Assembly: GCA_934249275.1 (NCBI GenBank) | Contig: CAKQKT010000047.1 | Span: 1-14,389 of the forward strand | DNA from: an uncultured Sutterella sp. | GTDB taxonomy: Bacteria; Pseudomonadota; Gammaproteobacteria; Burkholderiales; Burkholderiaceae_F | Direction of reading: 5' to 3' | Length of the DNA stretch: 14,389 nt | Part shown: positions 5,713 to 14,276 of the stretch, piece after piece | Layout: every line of letters begins with the position of its first letter | Position numbering within the stretch: the first letter of the stretch is position 1 | Made by a program: the position numbers and the translations under genes | Notes under the pieces: model-generated | The model's database searches: none | What the model saw: the letters and a program-made list of their open reading frames with translations, nothing else | What the model was told of the DNA's origin: nothing

Positions 5713-6894
5713 TTACGAGAGGGGCGGAAGGCCGAAAACCTGCCTCAGGTAGCGCAGGTAGCCTTCATCCTCGCACATGCCCTTTTCAGGCGCGTCGGAA
5801 ATCTTGGCCACCGGCTGGCCGTTGGCCTTCACCATCTTCATGACGACGTTGAGAGGCTGCGGGCCGCGGTCGTTCATGAGATTCGTGCCGATCCCAAAGG
5901 CAACCTTGACGCGGCCGTGGAAGCGCTCGTAGAGCTCGAGCGCGCGCGGCACGGTCAGACTGTCGCTGAAAATGAGCGACTTGGTCTTCGGATCGCATCG
6001 ATTGGCCTTCCAGTGCTCGATCATGCGCTCGCCCCAGACGAAGGGATCCCCGGAGTCATGGCGCACGCCGTCAAAGAGCTTGCAGAAGAACATGTCGAAA
6101 TCGCGAAGGAACGGATCAATGCCGTAGACGTCGGAGAGCGCAATGCCGAGGTCGCCGCGATATTCCTTCGCCCACATTTCGAATGCAAAGACCTGCGTGT
6201 CGCGAAGTCTGGGCCCGAGCGCCTGGCAGGCCTGAAGGAATTCGTGAGCCATCGTACCGTGAGGCGTGAGGCCGAGCTCCTTGGCATACATGACGTTCGA
6301 CGTGCCCGTGAAGATGCCGCCGAGACGCTCCTTCATGTTGAGAAGGACGACCTTCTGCCAGGCCTTTGAGAAGCGGCGGCGCGTTCCGTAGTCGGAGATG
6401 TGCAGGCCGCCGTTGTCGGGCTCGTTGAGCATCAGCTCGATCTTGCGGTCAAGACGAGCGCGCCCCTCCGTCTCGTCAAGATCCGGGTACATGTTGCGGA
6501 AGTAGACCTCGTTGACGATGGCCAGCACCGGGATCTCGAAGAGAATCGTGTGAAGCCACGGCCCCTTCGCTGTAATGTCGATGCCGCACGGATAGTCCGA
6601 AGACTTCTTCACGGAGATGTACTTGCGCTTCAGGTGAAAGAGGCTCAGAAACTCGACGAAGTCGGGCTTGATGAAGCGCAGGCCTTCAAGGTACGCCAGC
6701 TCGTCATCCTTGAAGTAGAGACTGCAGAGATGGTCGAGCTCCGCATTGATCTCGTCGACGTACGGCGTGAGATCAATGCCGGGCGTGCGGCACTTAAAGC
6801 GATATTCGGCGTCGGCCCCCGGGAACTGATGCAGCACGCACTGCTGCATCGTGAATTTGTAGAGGTCCGTATCAAGCAGCGATTCGATAATCAA
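5713..6894 (-). CDS. pncB: Nicotinate phosphoribosyltransferase
   Basis: A 393-residue PncB, which makes nicotinate mononucleotide from nicotinate and PRPP (with ATP) in the Preiss-Handler NAD salvage route in the cytoplasm. Length and motifs fit the proteobacterial type throughout. They are [11 protein letters not shown] at 8-18, [16 protein letters not shown] at 119-134, [11 protein letters not shown] at 170-180, GTSNV at 197-201, GTMAHEF at 213-219 with H217 at the position of the phosphorylated histidine, HDSGDP at 279-284, [10 protein letters not shown] at 333-342 and QPVAKISD at 360-367. The start appears to be TTG at 6894. No ATG or GTG lies in frame upstream before nagZ, and GGAAGG (6900-6905) sits 5 bases before it. 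The gene is last in the operon, 57 bases after nagZ, and a terminator follows. Confidence 0.95.
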   Translation of the reverse strand: MIIESLLDTDLYKFTMQQCVLHQFPGADAEYRFKCRTPGIDLTPYVDEINAELDHLCSLYFKDDELAYLEGLRFIKPDFVEFLSLFHLKRKYISVKKSSDYPCGIDITAKGPWLHTILFEIPVLAIVNEVYFRNMYPDLDETEGRARLDRKIELMLNEPDNGGLHISDYGTRRRFSKAWQKVVLLNMKERLGGIFTGTSNVMYAKELGLTPHGTMAHEFLQACQALGPRLRDTQVFAFEMWAKEYRGDLGIALSDVYGIDPFLRDFDMFFCKLFDGVRHDSGDPFVWGERMIEHWKANRCDPKTKSLIFSDSLTVPRALELYERFHGRVKVAFGIGTNLMNDRGPQPLNVVMKMVKANGQPVAKISDAPEKGMCEDEGYLRYLRQVFGLPPLS

Positions 6895-6951
6895 GAGAGC
6901 CTTCCCATGCGTATGTTTGTTGAATTGTTTGACGCCTTCTGAAGCGCACGC

Positions 6952-7929
6952 TTAATGCGCAAGAAGCATCCGGGCGTCTTCGAGCGATGCGGCATCCGCA
7001 GGCTCGCCCGGAACCAGTCCGGCGAAGCGCGCGTCAAATTCCGGCGTTCGCGTCCATTTGAGGTTGGCAAGCAGTTCGTCGGCCATCTCGGGATGGTTGC
7101 ACACAAGCACCATGTCGCAGCCGGCTGCAAGAGCCTTTTCAGCCTGCTCGGTCACGCTGCCGCCGGCAGCGCCCTTCATGCTGAGATCGTCGGAGAAGAC
7201 AAGTCCGCCAAAGCCCAGGCGTTCGCGAAGCTCGTCACGAAGAAGGCGCTTGGAAAAGGTGGCGACTTCCCCATTAAAGGCATGATAAGCCACATGAGCC
7301 GTCATGACGGAGGCAAGATGCGGCAGTTTGCCGTAGGGAAGCATGTCCTTTCTCAAGCTTTCCGCATTTCGTTCGTCCTCGGGAAGCGCCGTATGGCTGT
7401 CCGCCTCGGCCCATCCGTGTCCCGGAAAGTGCTTCCCGCAGGATGCCATCCCGCCCTTGCGAAGGCCGCGGATGAGCGCATCCGCATGCGCCGTCACGAG
7501 TTCTGGCGTTCGACCGAGGCTTCGCGAGCCGATCACGCCGGAACGGCCGTAATCGACGTCCAGCACCGGCGCAAACGTGAAGTCGACGCCGCAGGCCCTG
7601 AGCTCGGATGCCAGCACCAGGCCGGCCGCCTCAAAGCGCAGCTCCGCATCCTCTTCTCTTGCAATGTCGGCCATTGTCGGTACTTCCGTAAAGCCCGAAC
7701 GAAAGCGCTGTACGCGTCCGCCTTCGTGATCCACGCTGATGAGAATGCCGGGGCGGGCCTCATGGATTTCGTTGCAGAGCGCCTTGAGCTGCTCGCGGTC
7801 CGCATAGTTGCGGGTAAAGAGAATCACCATGCCCGTCAGAGGATGGCGAAGACGCTCGCGCTCATGTTCGGTCAGAGAAAGGCCCTCCACGTCCACGCAG
7901 ACGGGACCGGGCTTCAGAATGTCGTTCAT
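6952..7929 (-). CDS. nagZ: Beta-N-acetylhexosaminidase NagZ (GH3)
   Basis: A 325-residue single-domain glycoside hydrolase family 3 enzyme. NagZ removes N-acetylglucosamine from GlcNAc-anhydroMur-peptides in the cytoplasm during peptidoglycan recycling; in several bacteria this also affects AmpC induction. Diagnostic segments are SVDHEGGRVQRF (65-76), GVDFTFAPVLDVDYG (114-128), KHFPGHG (166-172) with the D-S-H triad at 177-179 that supplies the acid/base histidine, and FSDDLSM (245-251) with D247 as the likely nucleophile. The length matches E. coli NagZ (341) less a few C-terminal residues. The ATG at 7929 has GAGGA 9 bases upstream. The gene starts 17 bases after the pdxJ stop, where acpS would usually lie. 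Confidence 0.96.
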   Translation of the reverse strand: MNDILKPGPVCVDVEGLSLTEHERERLRHPLTGMVILFTRNYADREQLKALCNEIHEARPGILISVDHEGGRVQRFRSGFTEVPTMADIAREEDAELRFEAAGLVLASELRACGVDFTFAPVLDVDYGRSGVIGSRSLGRTPELVTAHADALIRGLRKGGMASCGKHFPGHGWAEADSHTALPEDERNAESLRKDMLPYGKLPHLASVMTAHVAYHAFNGEVATFSKRLLRDELRERLGFGGLVFSDDLSMKGAAGGSVTEQAEKALAAGCDMVLVCNHPEMADELLANLKWTRTPEFDARFAGLVPGEPADAASLEDARMLLAH

Positions 7930-7946
7930 TTCCTAGAATCCTCAAA

Positions 7947-8708
7947 TCAATCTTCAGAGGCAGCAACGCGATCGAGGATCTCCTCATAGCGGCGAACCGT
8001 CTCGGCCATGCCGAACTGCAGCGCCTCGGCGATGAGGGCATGCCCGATGGAGACTTCGCTCACCTCGCGGCAGGCCTTGAGGAACACTTCGAGATTGTCG
8101 AGCGAGAGATCGTGTCCGGCATTCACGTCGAGACCGGCCTCGCGGGCGGCCTTCACGCTTGCGGCATACTGCGCCAGCACCTTGTCCTGATCGGCGGTGC
8201 CGAAGGCCTGAGCCCAGCCTTCCGTATAGAGTTCGACACGGTCCGCGCCGAGCTCGGCAGCCTTCGCCATCAGGGCGGGCTCGGGATCCATGAAGAGGCT
8301 CACGCGGCAGCCCCAGGCCTTGGCCTGAGCAACGAGCGGACGAACGGCTTCGCACACCTCGGGATCCGACAGATCAAAACCGTGATCGGACGTCTTCTGG
8401 CCCAAGCTGTCGGGCACGAACGTCGCCTGATCGGGACGAACGGCCTCGAGATGCCCCATCAGATTGTGGAAGGGATTGCCCTCAATGTTGTATTCGCAGC
8501 CGGGATACTGCTTGACAAGCGCTGCGATCGCCGGAACGTCCGTCGCACGAATATGGCGCTCATCAGGACGCGGATGAACCGTCAGGCCGGCTGCGCCCGC
8601 CTCAAGCGCGATGCGTCCGAAGAAGACGGGATCGGGCCAGTTGCCTTCGCGGGAATTGCGAAGAAGAGCAACCTTGTTCAGATTGACGGAAAGCTTGGTA
8701 CGAAGCAT
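7947..8708 (-). CDS. pdxJ: Pyridoxine 5'-phosphate synthase
   Basis: A 253-residue PdxJ. It condenses 1-deoxy-xylulose 5-phosphate with 3-amino-2-oxopropyl phosphate to pyridoxine 5'-phosphate, the last step of the DXP-dependent vitamin B6 route. Family segments are KLSVNLNKVALLRN near the start, VHPRPDERHI (44-53, with catalytic H45), EYNIEGNP (72-79), FVPD and TSDHGFD (97-112), DVNAGHDLSLDNL (194-206) and EVSIGHALIAEAL (218-230). The reading frame is open 24 codons further upstream. The ATG at 8708 is chosen because the family begins there and AGGAG lies 9 bases before it. The gap to recO is 71 bases and contains a perfect GC palindrome. Confidence 0.96.
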   Translation of the reverse strand: MLRTKLSVNLNKVALLRNSREGNWPDPVFFGRIALEAGAAGLTVHPRPDERHIRATDVPAIAALVKQYPGCEYNIEGNPFHNLMGHLEAVRPDQATFVPDSLGQKTSDHGFDLSDPEVCEAVRPLVAQAKAWGCRVSLFMDPEPALMAKAAELGADRVELYTEGWAQAFGTADQDKVLAQYAASVKAAREAGLDVNAGHDLSLDNLEVFLKACREVSEVSIGHALIAEALQFGMAETVRRYEEILDRVAASED

Positions 8709-8729
8709 TGCTGTGCACTCCTGATGTTC

Positions 8730-8745
8730 GGGCGCCCGGGCGCCC
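8730..8745. repeat. 16-base perfect palindrome between recO and pdxJ
   Basis: GGGCGCCCGGGCGCCC is its own reverse complement, and each half is also a palindrome. It lies 7 bases upstream of the pdxJ ribosome binding site, in a 71-base gap with no gene. No T run follows, so it is not an intrinsic terminator. It could stall polymerase, stabilise the 3' end of an upstream mRNA fragment or be an RNase III target. Confidence 0.6.
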
Positions 8746-8779
8746 CGATGTTTGTTCTCCACGATCGGCTTTTTCTGCA

Positions 8780-9706
8780 TCAGACCTTCTGCAGGCTGTT
8801 GAGCTCCGTCAGAATCCGACGGGAATGAATGCTGCGCCCGTCGAGATGAAAGTCGATCATCGTACGAAGAATATCACGCGAAGCCCTTAGCGCCGCAGGG
8901 CTCATCGGTTCGCCCGAGAGCATTTCCCGCACGAGTTCCCCCGGCCAGGCTCGCACCCCTTCGGGGAGGCCCACATTTGTCGCGAGCCCCTCCAATGTAC
9001 CGTCCTTCACGCAGTACCACGGCGACAGGCCGTCGTCGGAAAAAGCCGGCGCCCAGCCTGCGGCCTTGAGCACAGCCATTTCGAATTCGCGCAGCGCCGG
9101 CTGCATGGCATCTCGTTCGGCGAGCGCAAGCGCATGAATCACCTTGACGTAGGCCTGAAAAAGCCCCGGGTGACGCTCTTCGCGAACGGTGAGCTTGAGA
9201 ATGAGTTCGTTGACGTAGAAGCCGGAAAGAAGCGCCTCGCCGGTAAGGGGCTCCATTGTCCCCTGCCATTCGGCGCGCATGAGCATCTTGGCCTCCTTGC
9301 TTCCCGTCCAAGAAAAGCGAAGCGGACAAAACGCGGTGAGAAGTCCCCGGTACTGCGAGGACGCGCGGCGGGCGCCGCGGGCAACAAGAAAGACGCGTCC
9401 GAACCGAACGGTCAGAACGTCGAGAAGAAGACTAGTCTCGCTCCAGTCCCAGGCATGCAGGATGAAGCCGAGTTCGCCCGTCACGCGGGCGGGAATGCGC
9501 TCCGCCGGATCGGGGAGCGCGGAAAATACGTCCGCCATCTGCCGTTCGGCGGCAAGACGGCGTTCGAGAATGCCCGAAAGACTCGAGGCGCGATGCGTCC
9601 CGAGAGTCTCGAGCGACGAGACGGGAGCCGGAGCGGAACGTCTCCTGTCCGACTGCGTGCGCGCTCTGCGGCGCGGCACTCCCGCCTCGACGGCGTCCTT
9701 ATTCAT
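8780..9706 (-). CDS. recO: DNA repair protein RecO, with long N-terminal extension
   Basis: RecO loads RecA onto SSB-coated single strands together with RecR in the RecFOR pathway. The OB-fold entry is clear at residues 80-114 (GFILHAWDWSETSLLLDVLT followed by RFGRVFLVARGARR). The helical C-terminal part is supported by LREFEMAVLKAAGW (205-218) and HLDGRSIHSRRILTELN (287-303). At 308 residues it exceeds the usual 230-250, because about 75 residues, rich in Arg and Ser, precede the OB fold. The ATG at 9706 overlaps the end of era by 8 bases, which suits translational coupling. An alternative ATG at 9538 would give 252 residues but lacks a ribosome binding site. No zinc-finger cysteine cluster is seen. 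Position and fold make the call firm; the exact start is not. Confidence 0.88.
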   Translation of the reverse strand: MNKDAVEAGVPRRRARTQSDRRRSAPAPVSSLETLGTHRASSLSGILERRLAAERQMADVFSALPDPAERIPARVTGELGFILHAWDWSETSLLLDVLTVRFGRVFLVARGARRASSQYRGLLTAFCPLRFSWTGSKEAKMLMRAEWQGTMEPLTGEALLSGFYVNELILKLTVREERHPGLFQAYVKVIHALALAERDAMQPALREFEMAVLKAAGWAPAFSDDGLSPWYCVKDGTLEGLATNVGLPEGVRAWPGELVREMLSGEPMSPAALRASRDILRTMIDFHLDGRSIHSRRILTELNSLQKV

Positions 9707-10673
9707 AGCCCAGCGTCTTGAGGGCCTTCACGTCGTCGGACCAGCCGCGGCGCACGCGAACCCAGACCTCCAGGTGAACGCGCTTGCCGAGCATGTCGGC
9801 CACGTCAGCGCGAGCCAGACGGCCGATCTCGCGAAGCTTGGCGCCGCCCTCGCCGATCACGATCGGCTTGTGGCTTTCGCGCTCGACGATCAGCGTCGCA
9901 ACAATCTCCGCGCTCTCCTCGTCTTCCTGCCACTTGTCGATCGTCACAGCGATGCCGTACGGGAGCTCGTCGCCGAGAAGACGGAAAGCCTTTTCGCGAA
10001 TGGTTTCGGCAGCCAGGAAGCGCGGCGAACGGTCCGTGTAGGTGTCCGGATCAAAGAACGGCACGCTCTCGGGCAAAAACTTCTTGATTTCGCCGAGCAG
10101 GTCGCCAAGCTGGCGGCCCTTCTCGGCCGACACCGGCACGATCGCCGCAAACGGGAACTTCTCCATCGAAGCGGCCATGAGCGGAAGGAGAGAATCCCTC
10201 GACTTGTTGAGGTCGGTCTTGTTGATGGCGAGAATGACGTTGCCGGCATCCTTTGGAAGAAGCTTGAGAACCTCAAGGTCTGCGGGCTTCCAGCCGAGGG
10301 ACTCGATCACGAAGACAATCGCGTCGACTTCGCCGAGCGTGGAGCGCACGGTGCGGTTCATGCGGCGGATGAGCTGATTGCCGACCTTCGTCTGGAACCC
10401 CGGGGTGTCCATGAAGACGATCTGAGCATCAGGCTCGGTCACGACGCCGAGAACGCGGTCGCGCGTCGTCTGAGGCTTCTTCGACGTGATCGAAACCTTT
10501 TCGCCGATCAAATGGTTGATAAGAGTCGACTTGCCGACATTCGGGCGGCCGATCACGGCCACATAGCCGCAGCGAAAGCCCTCGGGCACCTGAACGGAAG
10601 CGGCGCCCGCCTGGGCGAGCATGCGTCCGAGTTCGTCGTCGGACATTGCCGGCACGGTCTTTTCTTCACTCAT
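9699..10673 (-). CDS. era: GTPase Era
   Basis: A 324-residue Era, a GTPase that binds the 3' end of 16S rRNA and acts in 30S assembly. The G domain shows GRPNVGKST (42-50), the switch region PQTTRD (67-72), DTPG (89-92), NKTD (151-154) and VSAEKG (181-186). The KH domain follows, with the loop IGEGGAKL (273-280) and an ending typical of Era. The ATG at 10673 is chosen over the in-frame TTG at 10688 and ATG at 10679 because GAGAGGA (10680-10686) lies 6 bases before it. Residues 1-33 precede the usual start of the G domain, so the N-terminus is longer than in E. coli Era (301). The gene starts 24 bases after rnc, and its last codons overlap recO. Confidence 0.97.
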   Translation of the reverse strand: MSEEKTVPAMSDDELGRMLAQAGAASVQVPEGFRCGYVAVIGRPNVGKSTLINHLIGEKVSITSKKPQTTRDRVLGVVTEPDAQIVFMDTPGFQTKVGNQLIRRMNRTVRSTLGEVDAIVFVIESLGWKPADLEVLKLLPKDAGNVILAINKTDLNKSRDSLLPLMAASMEKFPFAAIVPVSAEKGRQLGDLLGEIKKFLPESVPFFDPDTYTDRSPRFLAAETIREKAFRLLGDELPYGIAVTIDKWQEDEESAEIVATLIVERESHKPIVIGEGGAKLREIGRLARADVADMLGKRVHLEVWVRVRRGWSDDVKALKTLGYE

Positions 10674-10697
10674 TGTCATTCCTCTCAAAAGGGGAGT

Positions 10698-11375
10698 TCA
10701 TTCGCGATTTTTAAGGATTTCAAGCGCAGCGGCGGCAGCGGTCTGCTCGGCCGAGCGGCGGCTCGTCGCATGCCCCGTCGTCGTGATCTCAAGCGCCGGA
10801 ATGCGGCACTCGCAATCGAACTGCTGGGCATGAGCGGCGCCCGTCACGTTGACGACAACGTACTGCGGCAGCGGAAGATGGCGGCCCTGCAGGAATTCCT
10901 GCAGACGGGTCTTGGCATCCTTGCTGAGCTGTTCGGGCGTAAGAGAAGTGAGAATCGGCTCGAAGAGGCCGAGAATCACCTTCTGCGCAGCGTCAAAGCC
11001 GCTTTCGGCGAACACCGCGCCGAAGATGGCCTCCATCGCGTCGGCCGTGATCGAGGGACGGTGGGAGCCGCCCGTCTTCATCTCGCCTTCGCCCATGCGA
11101 AGGAAGGAGGACACGTCGATCTGCTGGGCAATGACGGCAAGCGTCTTCTCGCAGACGAGATTGGCACGCACGCGGGACAAGTCGCCTTCGGTGAAGTGCT
11201 TGTCGCGCAGGAAAAGCGCATAGCCGACAACGCAGTTGAGAACCGAGTCGCCCAAAAATTCGAGGCGCTCGTTGTGCTGCGCCGCAAAGCTGCGGTGCGT
11301 CACCGCGCGTTCGAGAAGCTTGCGATCGGCGAACTTGTAGCCGATGCGTTCCTCAAGAATCGAAAGATCTTGCAT
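10698..11375 (-). CDS. rnc: Ribonuclease III
   Basis: A 225-residue RNase III, matching E. coli (226). The enzyme cleaves double-stranded RNA, including the 30S rRNA precursor. The catalytic domain has the signature NERLEFLGDSVL (35-46), with E39 and D43. The second metal-binding pair is D112/E115 in ADAMEAIFGAVF. The dsRNA-binding domain spans about 153-223 (AKTRLQEFLQ and SRRSAEQTAAAAALEIL). The ATG at 11375 has only a weak GGA 6 bases upstream. The gene follows lepB by 35 bases and precedes era by 24, the conserved proteobacterial order. In E. coli RNase III controls its own operon by cutting its leader; here the gene is internal, so any such site would be elsewhere. Confidence 0.97.
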   Translation of the reverse strand: MQDLSILEERIGYKFADRKLLERAVTHRSFAAQHNERLEFLGDSVLNCVVGYALFLRDKHFTEGDLSRVRANLVCEKTLAVIAQQIDVSSFLRMGEGEMKTGGSHRPSITADAMEAIFGAVFAESGFDAAQKVILGLFEPILTSLTPEQLSKDAKTRLQEFLQGRHLPLPQYVVVNVTGAAHAQQFDCECRIPALEITTTGHATSRRSAEQTAAAAALEILKNRE

Positions 11376-11410
11376 GTTGAATCCAAACTGTTTCCGTCAG
11401 GCTGAATTTA

Positions 11411-12301
11411 TCAGCGGAAGGAGCCGATTCGGGACATGTCGCCGAAGTTGGCCCAGATGAGCGTGGCGCGGCCGACGAGGTTCTTGTCCTCGACGAAGCC
11501 CCAATAGCGGCTGTCCTCGGAATTGTCGCGGTTGTCGCCCATCATGAAGTACTTCCCTTCGGGAACCTTGCAGATGAAGCCCGTGGTCGTATAGGTGCAT
11601 TCCGGAGCCTTCCTCAGGAGCGCCTGTCGGGGCACCCAGGAGGGACGGCGGCCGTCAACGGCGATCATGTGCTCGACATCGCCGAGCATTTCCTCGCGCT
11701 GATCGAGCGTCACAAGCGAATGCGTGTCGACGAAGTCGACGTGGCCCGCCTGCTTCTGCTCGACGCCGTTGATGTACAGGACCTTGTTGATGTATGCGAC
11801 CGTGTCGCCCGGAACGCCGATCACACGCTTGATGTAGTCGACAGACTCGTCCATCGGGTACTTGAAGACCACGACGTCGCCGCGCTTCGGGCTGCCGAGC
11901 GGAATGATCTTCGTGTTGGTCACCGGCAGGCGGATGCCGTAGTCATACTTGTTGACGAGAATGAAGTCGCCGACATGCAGCGTCGGAAGCATCGATCCCG
12001 ACGGAATGCGGAAGGGCTCGAAAAGGAAGCTGCGCACGAAGAAAACGATTGCGATGACTGGGAAAAGGCCGGCCGTGTACTCAAGCCACCACGGCTGGCG
12101 GATTTCTCGGGCATAGAGATCGTTGCGCGCATCAATCACGGACTTTTCGCCGCGGTCGATTGCCTCGCGGTTGTCCGCTTCGAATCGGCGTGCGGCCTCC
12201 TCCGCGCGAGCCTTGCGTTCGGGCAGGAAGCGGCGTCGCTCAAGCACCCAGAAGATGCCGGTCACGACCGTGAGGATCAGAAGAATCAGAGGAAAGTTCA
12301 T
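11411..12301 (-). CDS. lepB: Signal peptidase I
   Basis: A 296-residue type I signal peptidase of the inner membrane, which removes signal peptides from secreted proteins on the periplasmic side. An N-terminal membrane helix (3-20) is followed by a charged cytoplasmic segment and a second helix (about 77-93). The periplasmic serine-lysine catalytic domain comes next. The nucleophile is S103 in IPSGSM and the general base is K158 in YIKRVIG. MGDNRDNSEDSR (254-265) is the family's C-terminal signature. Between them lies an insert with two cysteines (C235, C244) that could form a disulfide, as in E. coli. The ATG at 12301 has GGAA about 9 bases upstream. The gene follows lepA by 68 bases and precedes rnc by 35. 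Confidence 0.97.
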   Translation of the reverse strand: MNFPLILLILTVVTGIFWVLERRRFLPERKARAEEAARRFEADNREAIDRGEKSVIDARNDLYAREIRQPWWLEYTAGLFPVIAIVFFVRSFLFEPFRIPSGSMLPTLHVGDFILVNKYDYGIRLPVTNTKIIPLGSPKRGDVVVFKYPMDESVDYIKRVIGVPGDTVAYINKVLYINGVEQKQAGHVDFVDTHSLVTLDQREEMLGDVEHMIAVDGRRPSWVPRQALLRKAPECTYTTTGFICKVPEGKYFMMGDNRDNSEDSRYWGFVEDKNLVGRATLIWANFGDMSRIGSFR

Positions 12302-12369
12302 CGAAATTTTCCGTTTTGTCTATGCGGCAAAGCGGAGATCCGGCATCGGACCCCCGCTTGCATCGGGAA

Positions 12370-14163
12370 TTACTGTTCGTCCTGCTGAAGGATGGCGAGG
12401 AAGGCTTCCTGCGGGATCTCCACGGAACCCACCTGCTTCATGCGCTTCTTGCCGGCCTTCTGCTTTTCGAGAAGCTTGCGCTTGCGCGTAATGTCGCCGC
12501 CGTAGCACTTTGCGAGCACGTTCTTGCGCAGAGCCTTGACGTTTTCGCGAGCGATGATGTTGGCGCCGATGGCTGCCTGAATGGACACTTCGTACATCTG
12601 GCGCGGAATCAGCGAGCGCAGGCGCTGGGCGATTTCGCGGCCGCGGAAGATCGCATTGCTGCGGTGAAGAATGGAGCTCAGAGCGTCCACCTTGTCGCCG
12701 TTGATCAGCATGTCCACGCGAACCACGTCGGAGGCGCGGTATTCCTTGAACTCGTAGTCCATCGAAGCGTAGCCGCGAGTCATGGACTTCATGCGGTCAA
12801 AGAAGTCGAGAACGATTTCTGCGAGCGGCAGCTCATAAGTCAGATGCACCTGGCGGCCGTGGTAAGCGAGATTGGTCTGAATGCCGCGCTTGTCCTGGCA
12901 AAGCTTCATGACGGCGCCGACGTATTCGTCCGGGACGAAGATCGTGACGGTGTCGATCGGCTCGCGAATCTCGTCGATCTTGTCGACGGGCGGAAGCTTG
13001 GACGGGTTCTCGACGTGCACCACCGTGCCGTCCGTCTGAAGAACCTCGTACACCACGGACGGAGCCGTCGTGATGAGGTCCATGTTGTATTCGCGCTCAA
13101 GACGTTCCTGAACGATGTCCATGTGAAGGAGACCAAGGAAGCCGGCGCGGAAGCCGAAGCCGAGAGCCTGAGACACTTCGGGCTCGAACTGGAGAGCCGC
13201 GTCGTTGAGCTGAAGCTTCGTCAGAGCGTCGCGCAGGGCGTCGTACTGATTGGACTCGACCGGATAGAGGCCCGCGAAAACCTGCGGCTTCACTTCCTTG
13301 AAGCCGGGCACCGGCTCTTCAGCCGGATTCTGGGCGAGCGTCACGGTGTCGCCCACGCGAGCGTCCTTGAGTTCCTTGATGCCGGCAATCATGAAGCCCA
13401 CTTCGCCGGCGGAGAGCGAGGTGCGGCTGACGGACTTCGGCGTGAAGACGCCGAGCTGCTCCACAAGGTGGGTGGCGCCGGTAGCCATCAGACGGATCTT
13501 GTCCTTCGGACGGATCGTGCCGTTGACCACGCGAACCAGCATCACGACGCCGACGTAGTTGTCGAACCAGGAGTCGATGATGAGGGCCTGAAGCTTGCCG
13601 TCGGGATCGCCCTTCGGAGGCGGGACATCGCGCACGACGCGCTCGAGAATGTCATCGATGCCCATGCCGGTCTTGGCGGAGCACGGAATCGCATCCGTAG
13701 CATCGATGCCGATCACGTCCTCGATTTCCTCGGCGGCCGCGTCCGGATTGGCGCTTTGAAGGTCCATCTTGTTGAGAACCGGCAGCACCGTGACGCCAAG
13801 GTCAATGGCGGTGTAGCAGTTGGCGACCGTCTGGGCTTCAACGCCCTGAGTCGCGTCGACAACGAGAAGCGCGCCTTCGCAAGCCGAAAGCGAGCGGCTC
13901 ACTTCGTAGGAAAAGTCAACGTGCCCCGGGGTGTCGATGAGGTTGAGCTCATAGACTTCGCCGTCCTTGGCCTTGTACTTGAGGGAGGCGGTCTGCGCCT
14001 TGATGGTGATGCCGCGTTCACGCTCGAGGTCCATGCTGTCGAGCACCTGAGCGCTCATCTCGCGGTCGGAAAGACCGCCGCAGCGCTGGATCAGGCGGTC
14101 GGCGAGCGTCGACTTGCCATGGTCAATGTGAGCGATGATCGAGAAGTTGCGGATTTTCTGCAT
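12370..14163 (-). CDS. lepA: Elongation factor 4 (LepA)
   Basis: A 597-residue LepA/EF4, close to E. coli (599), a ribosome-associated GTPase tied to back-translocation and translation initiation or 30S maturation. The G domain shows AHIDHGKST (11-19), the switch segment RERGITIK (48-55), DTPGH (77-81) and NKMD (131-134). Domains II, III and V follow. The LepA-specific C-terminus contains [16 protein letters not shown]. The ATG at 14163 is fixed by homology. The frame is open upstream to a TTG at 14241, but that segment does not look like the family. No good ribosome binding site precedes 14163, which is odd for the first gene of a housekeeping operon. Confidence 0.97.
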   Translation of the reverse strand: MQKIRNFSIIAHIDHGKSTLADRLIQRCGGLSDREMSAQVLDSMDLERERGITIKAQTASLKYKAKDGEVYELNLIDTPGHVDFSYEVSRSLSACEGALLVVDATQGVEAQTVANCYTAIDLGVTVLPVLNKMDLQSANPDAAAEEIEDVIGIDATDAIPCSAKTGMGIDDILERVVRDVPPPKGDPDGKLQALIIDSWFDNYVGVVMLVRVVNGTIRPKDKIRLMATGATHLVEQLGVFTPKSVSRTSLSAGEVGFMIAGIKELKDARVGDTVTLAQNPAEEPVPGFKEVKPQVFAGLYPVESNQYDALRDALTKLQLNDAALQFEPEVSQALGFGFRAGFLGLLHMDIVQERLEREYNMDLITTAPSVVYEVLQTDGTVVHVENPSKLPPVDKIDEIREPIDTVTIFVPDEYVGAVMKLCQDKRGIQTNLAYHGRQVHLTYELPLAEIVLDFFDRMKSMTRGYASMDYEFKEYRASDVVRVDMLINGDKVDALSSILHRSNAIFRGREIAQRLRSLIPRQMYEVSIQAAIGANIIARENVKALRKNVLAKCYGGDITRKRKLLEKQKAGKKRMKQVGSVEIPQEAFLAILQQDEQ

Positions 14164-14276
14164 TGAAGAGACTGAATGGGTCGGGATTTGAGCCGGCCGC
14201 CTGCCGGAAAGCTGTGGTCGGCGGGACCGGGCGGCTTGCAAAACATGGCCGTCATCGGGCCTTTCTAGAACCCGTT
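14164..14276 (-). other. lepA leader region
   Basis: About 107 bases lie between the predicted transcript start (near 14270) and lepA. The - strand holds GC-rich segments able to pair with each other. It also holds an ATG at 14255 preceded by GAAAGG, which opens a 54-codon frame running into lepA out of frame (14255 down to 14091). I see no known RNA motif and treat that frame as unproven. Confidence 0.3.

Noticed and set aside
8709..8780. A 24-codon N-terminal extension of PdxJ starting at 8780
   Set aside because: It translates through the GC palindrome, has no family counterpart, and a good ribosome site sits before the ATG at 8708.
9279..11405. A 708-codon + strand frame across recO, era and rnc
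   Set aside because: It runs antisense through three clearly recognised genes and shows no family resemblance, so it is a shadow of their codon use.
12316..14166. A 616-codon open frame on the + strand opposite lepA
   Set aside because: It is the mirror of lepA's codon bias in GC-rich DNA. Its protein is rich in H, V, D and E without any domain, while the - strand frame has every LepA motif.
14164..14241. A 26-codon N-terminal extension of LepA from TTG at 14241
   Set aside because: LepA proteins begin close to [17 protein letters not shown]; the upstream segment is Arg/Pro-rich and has no counterpart.
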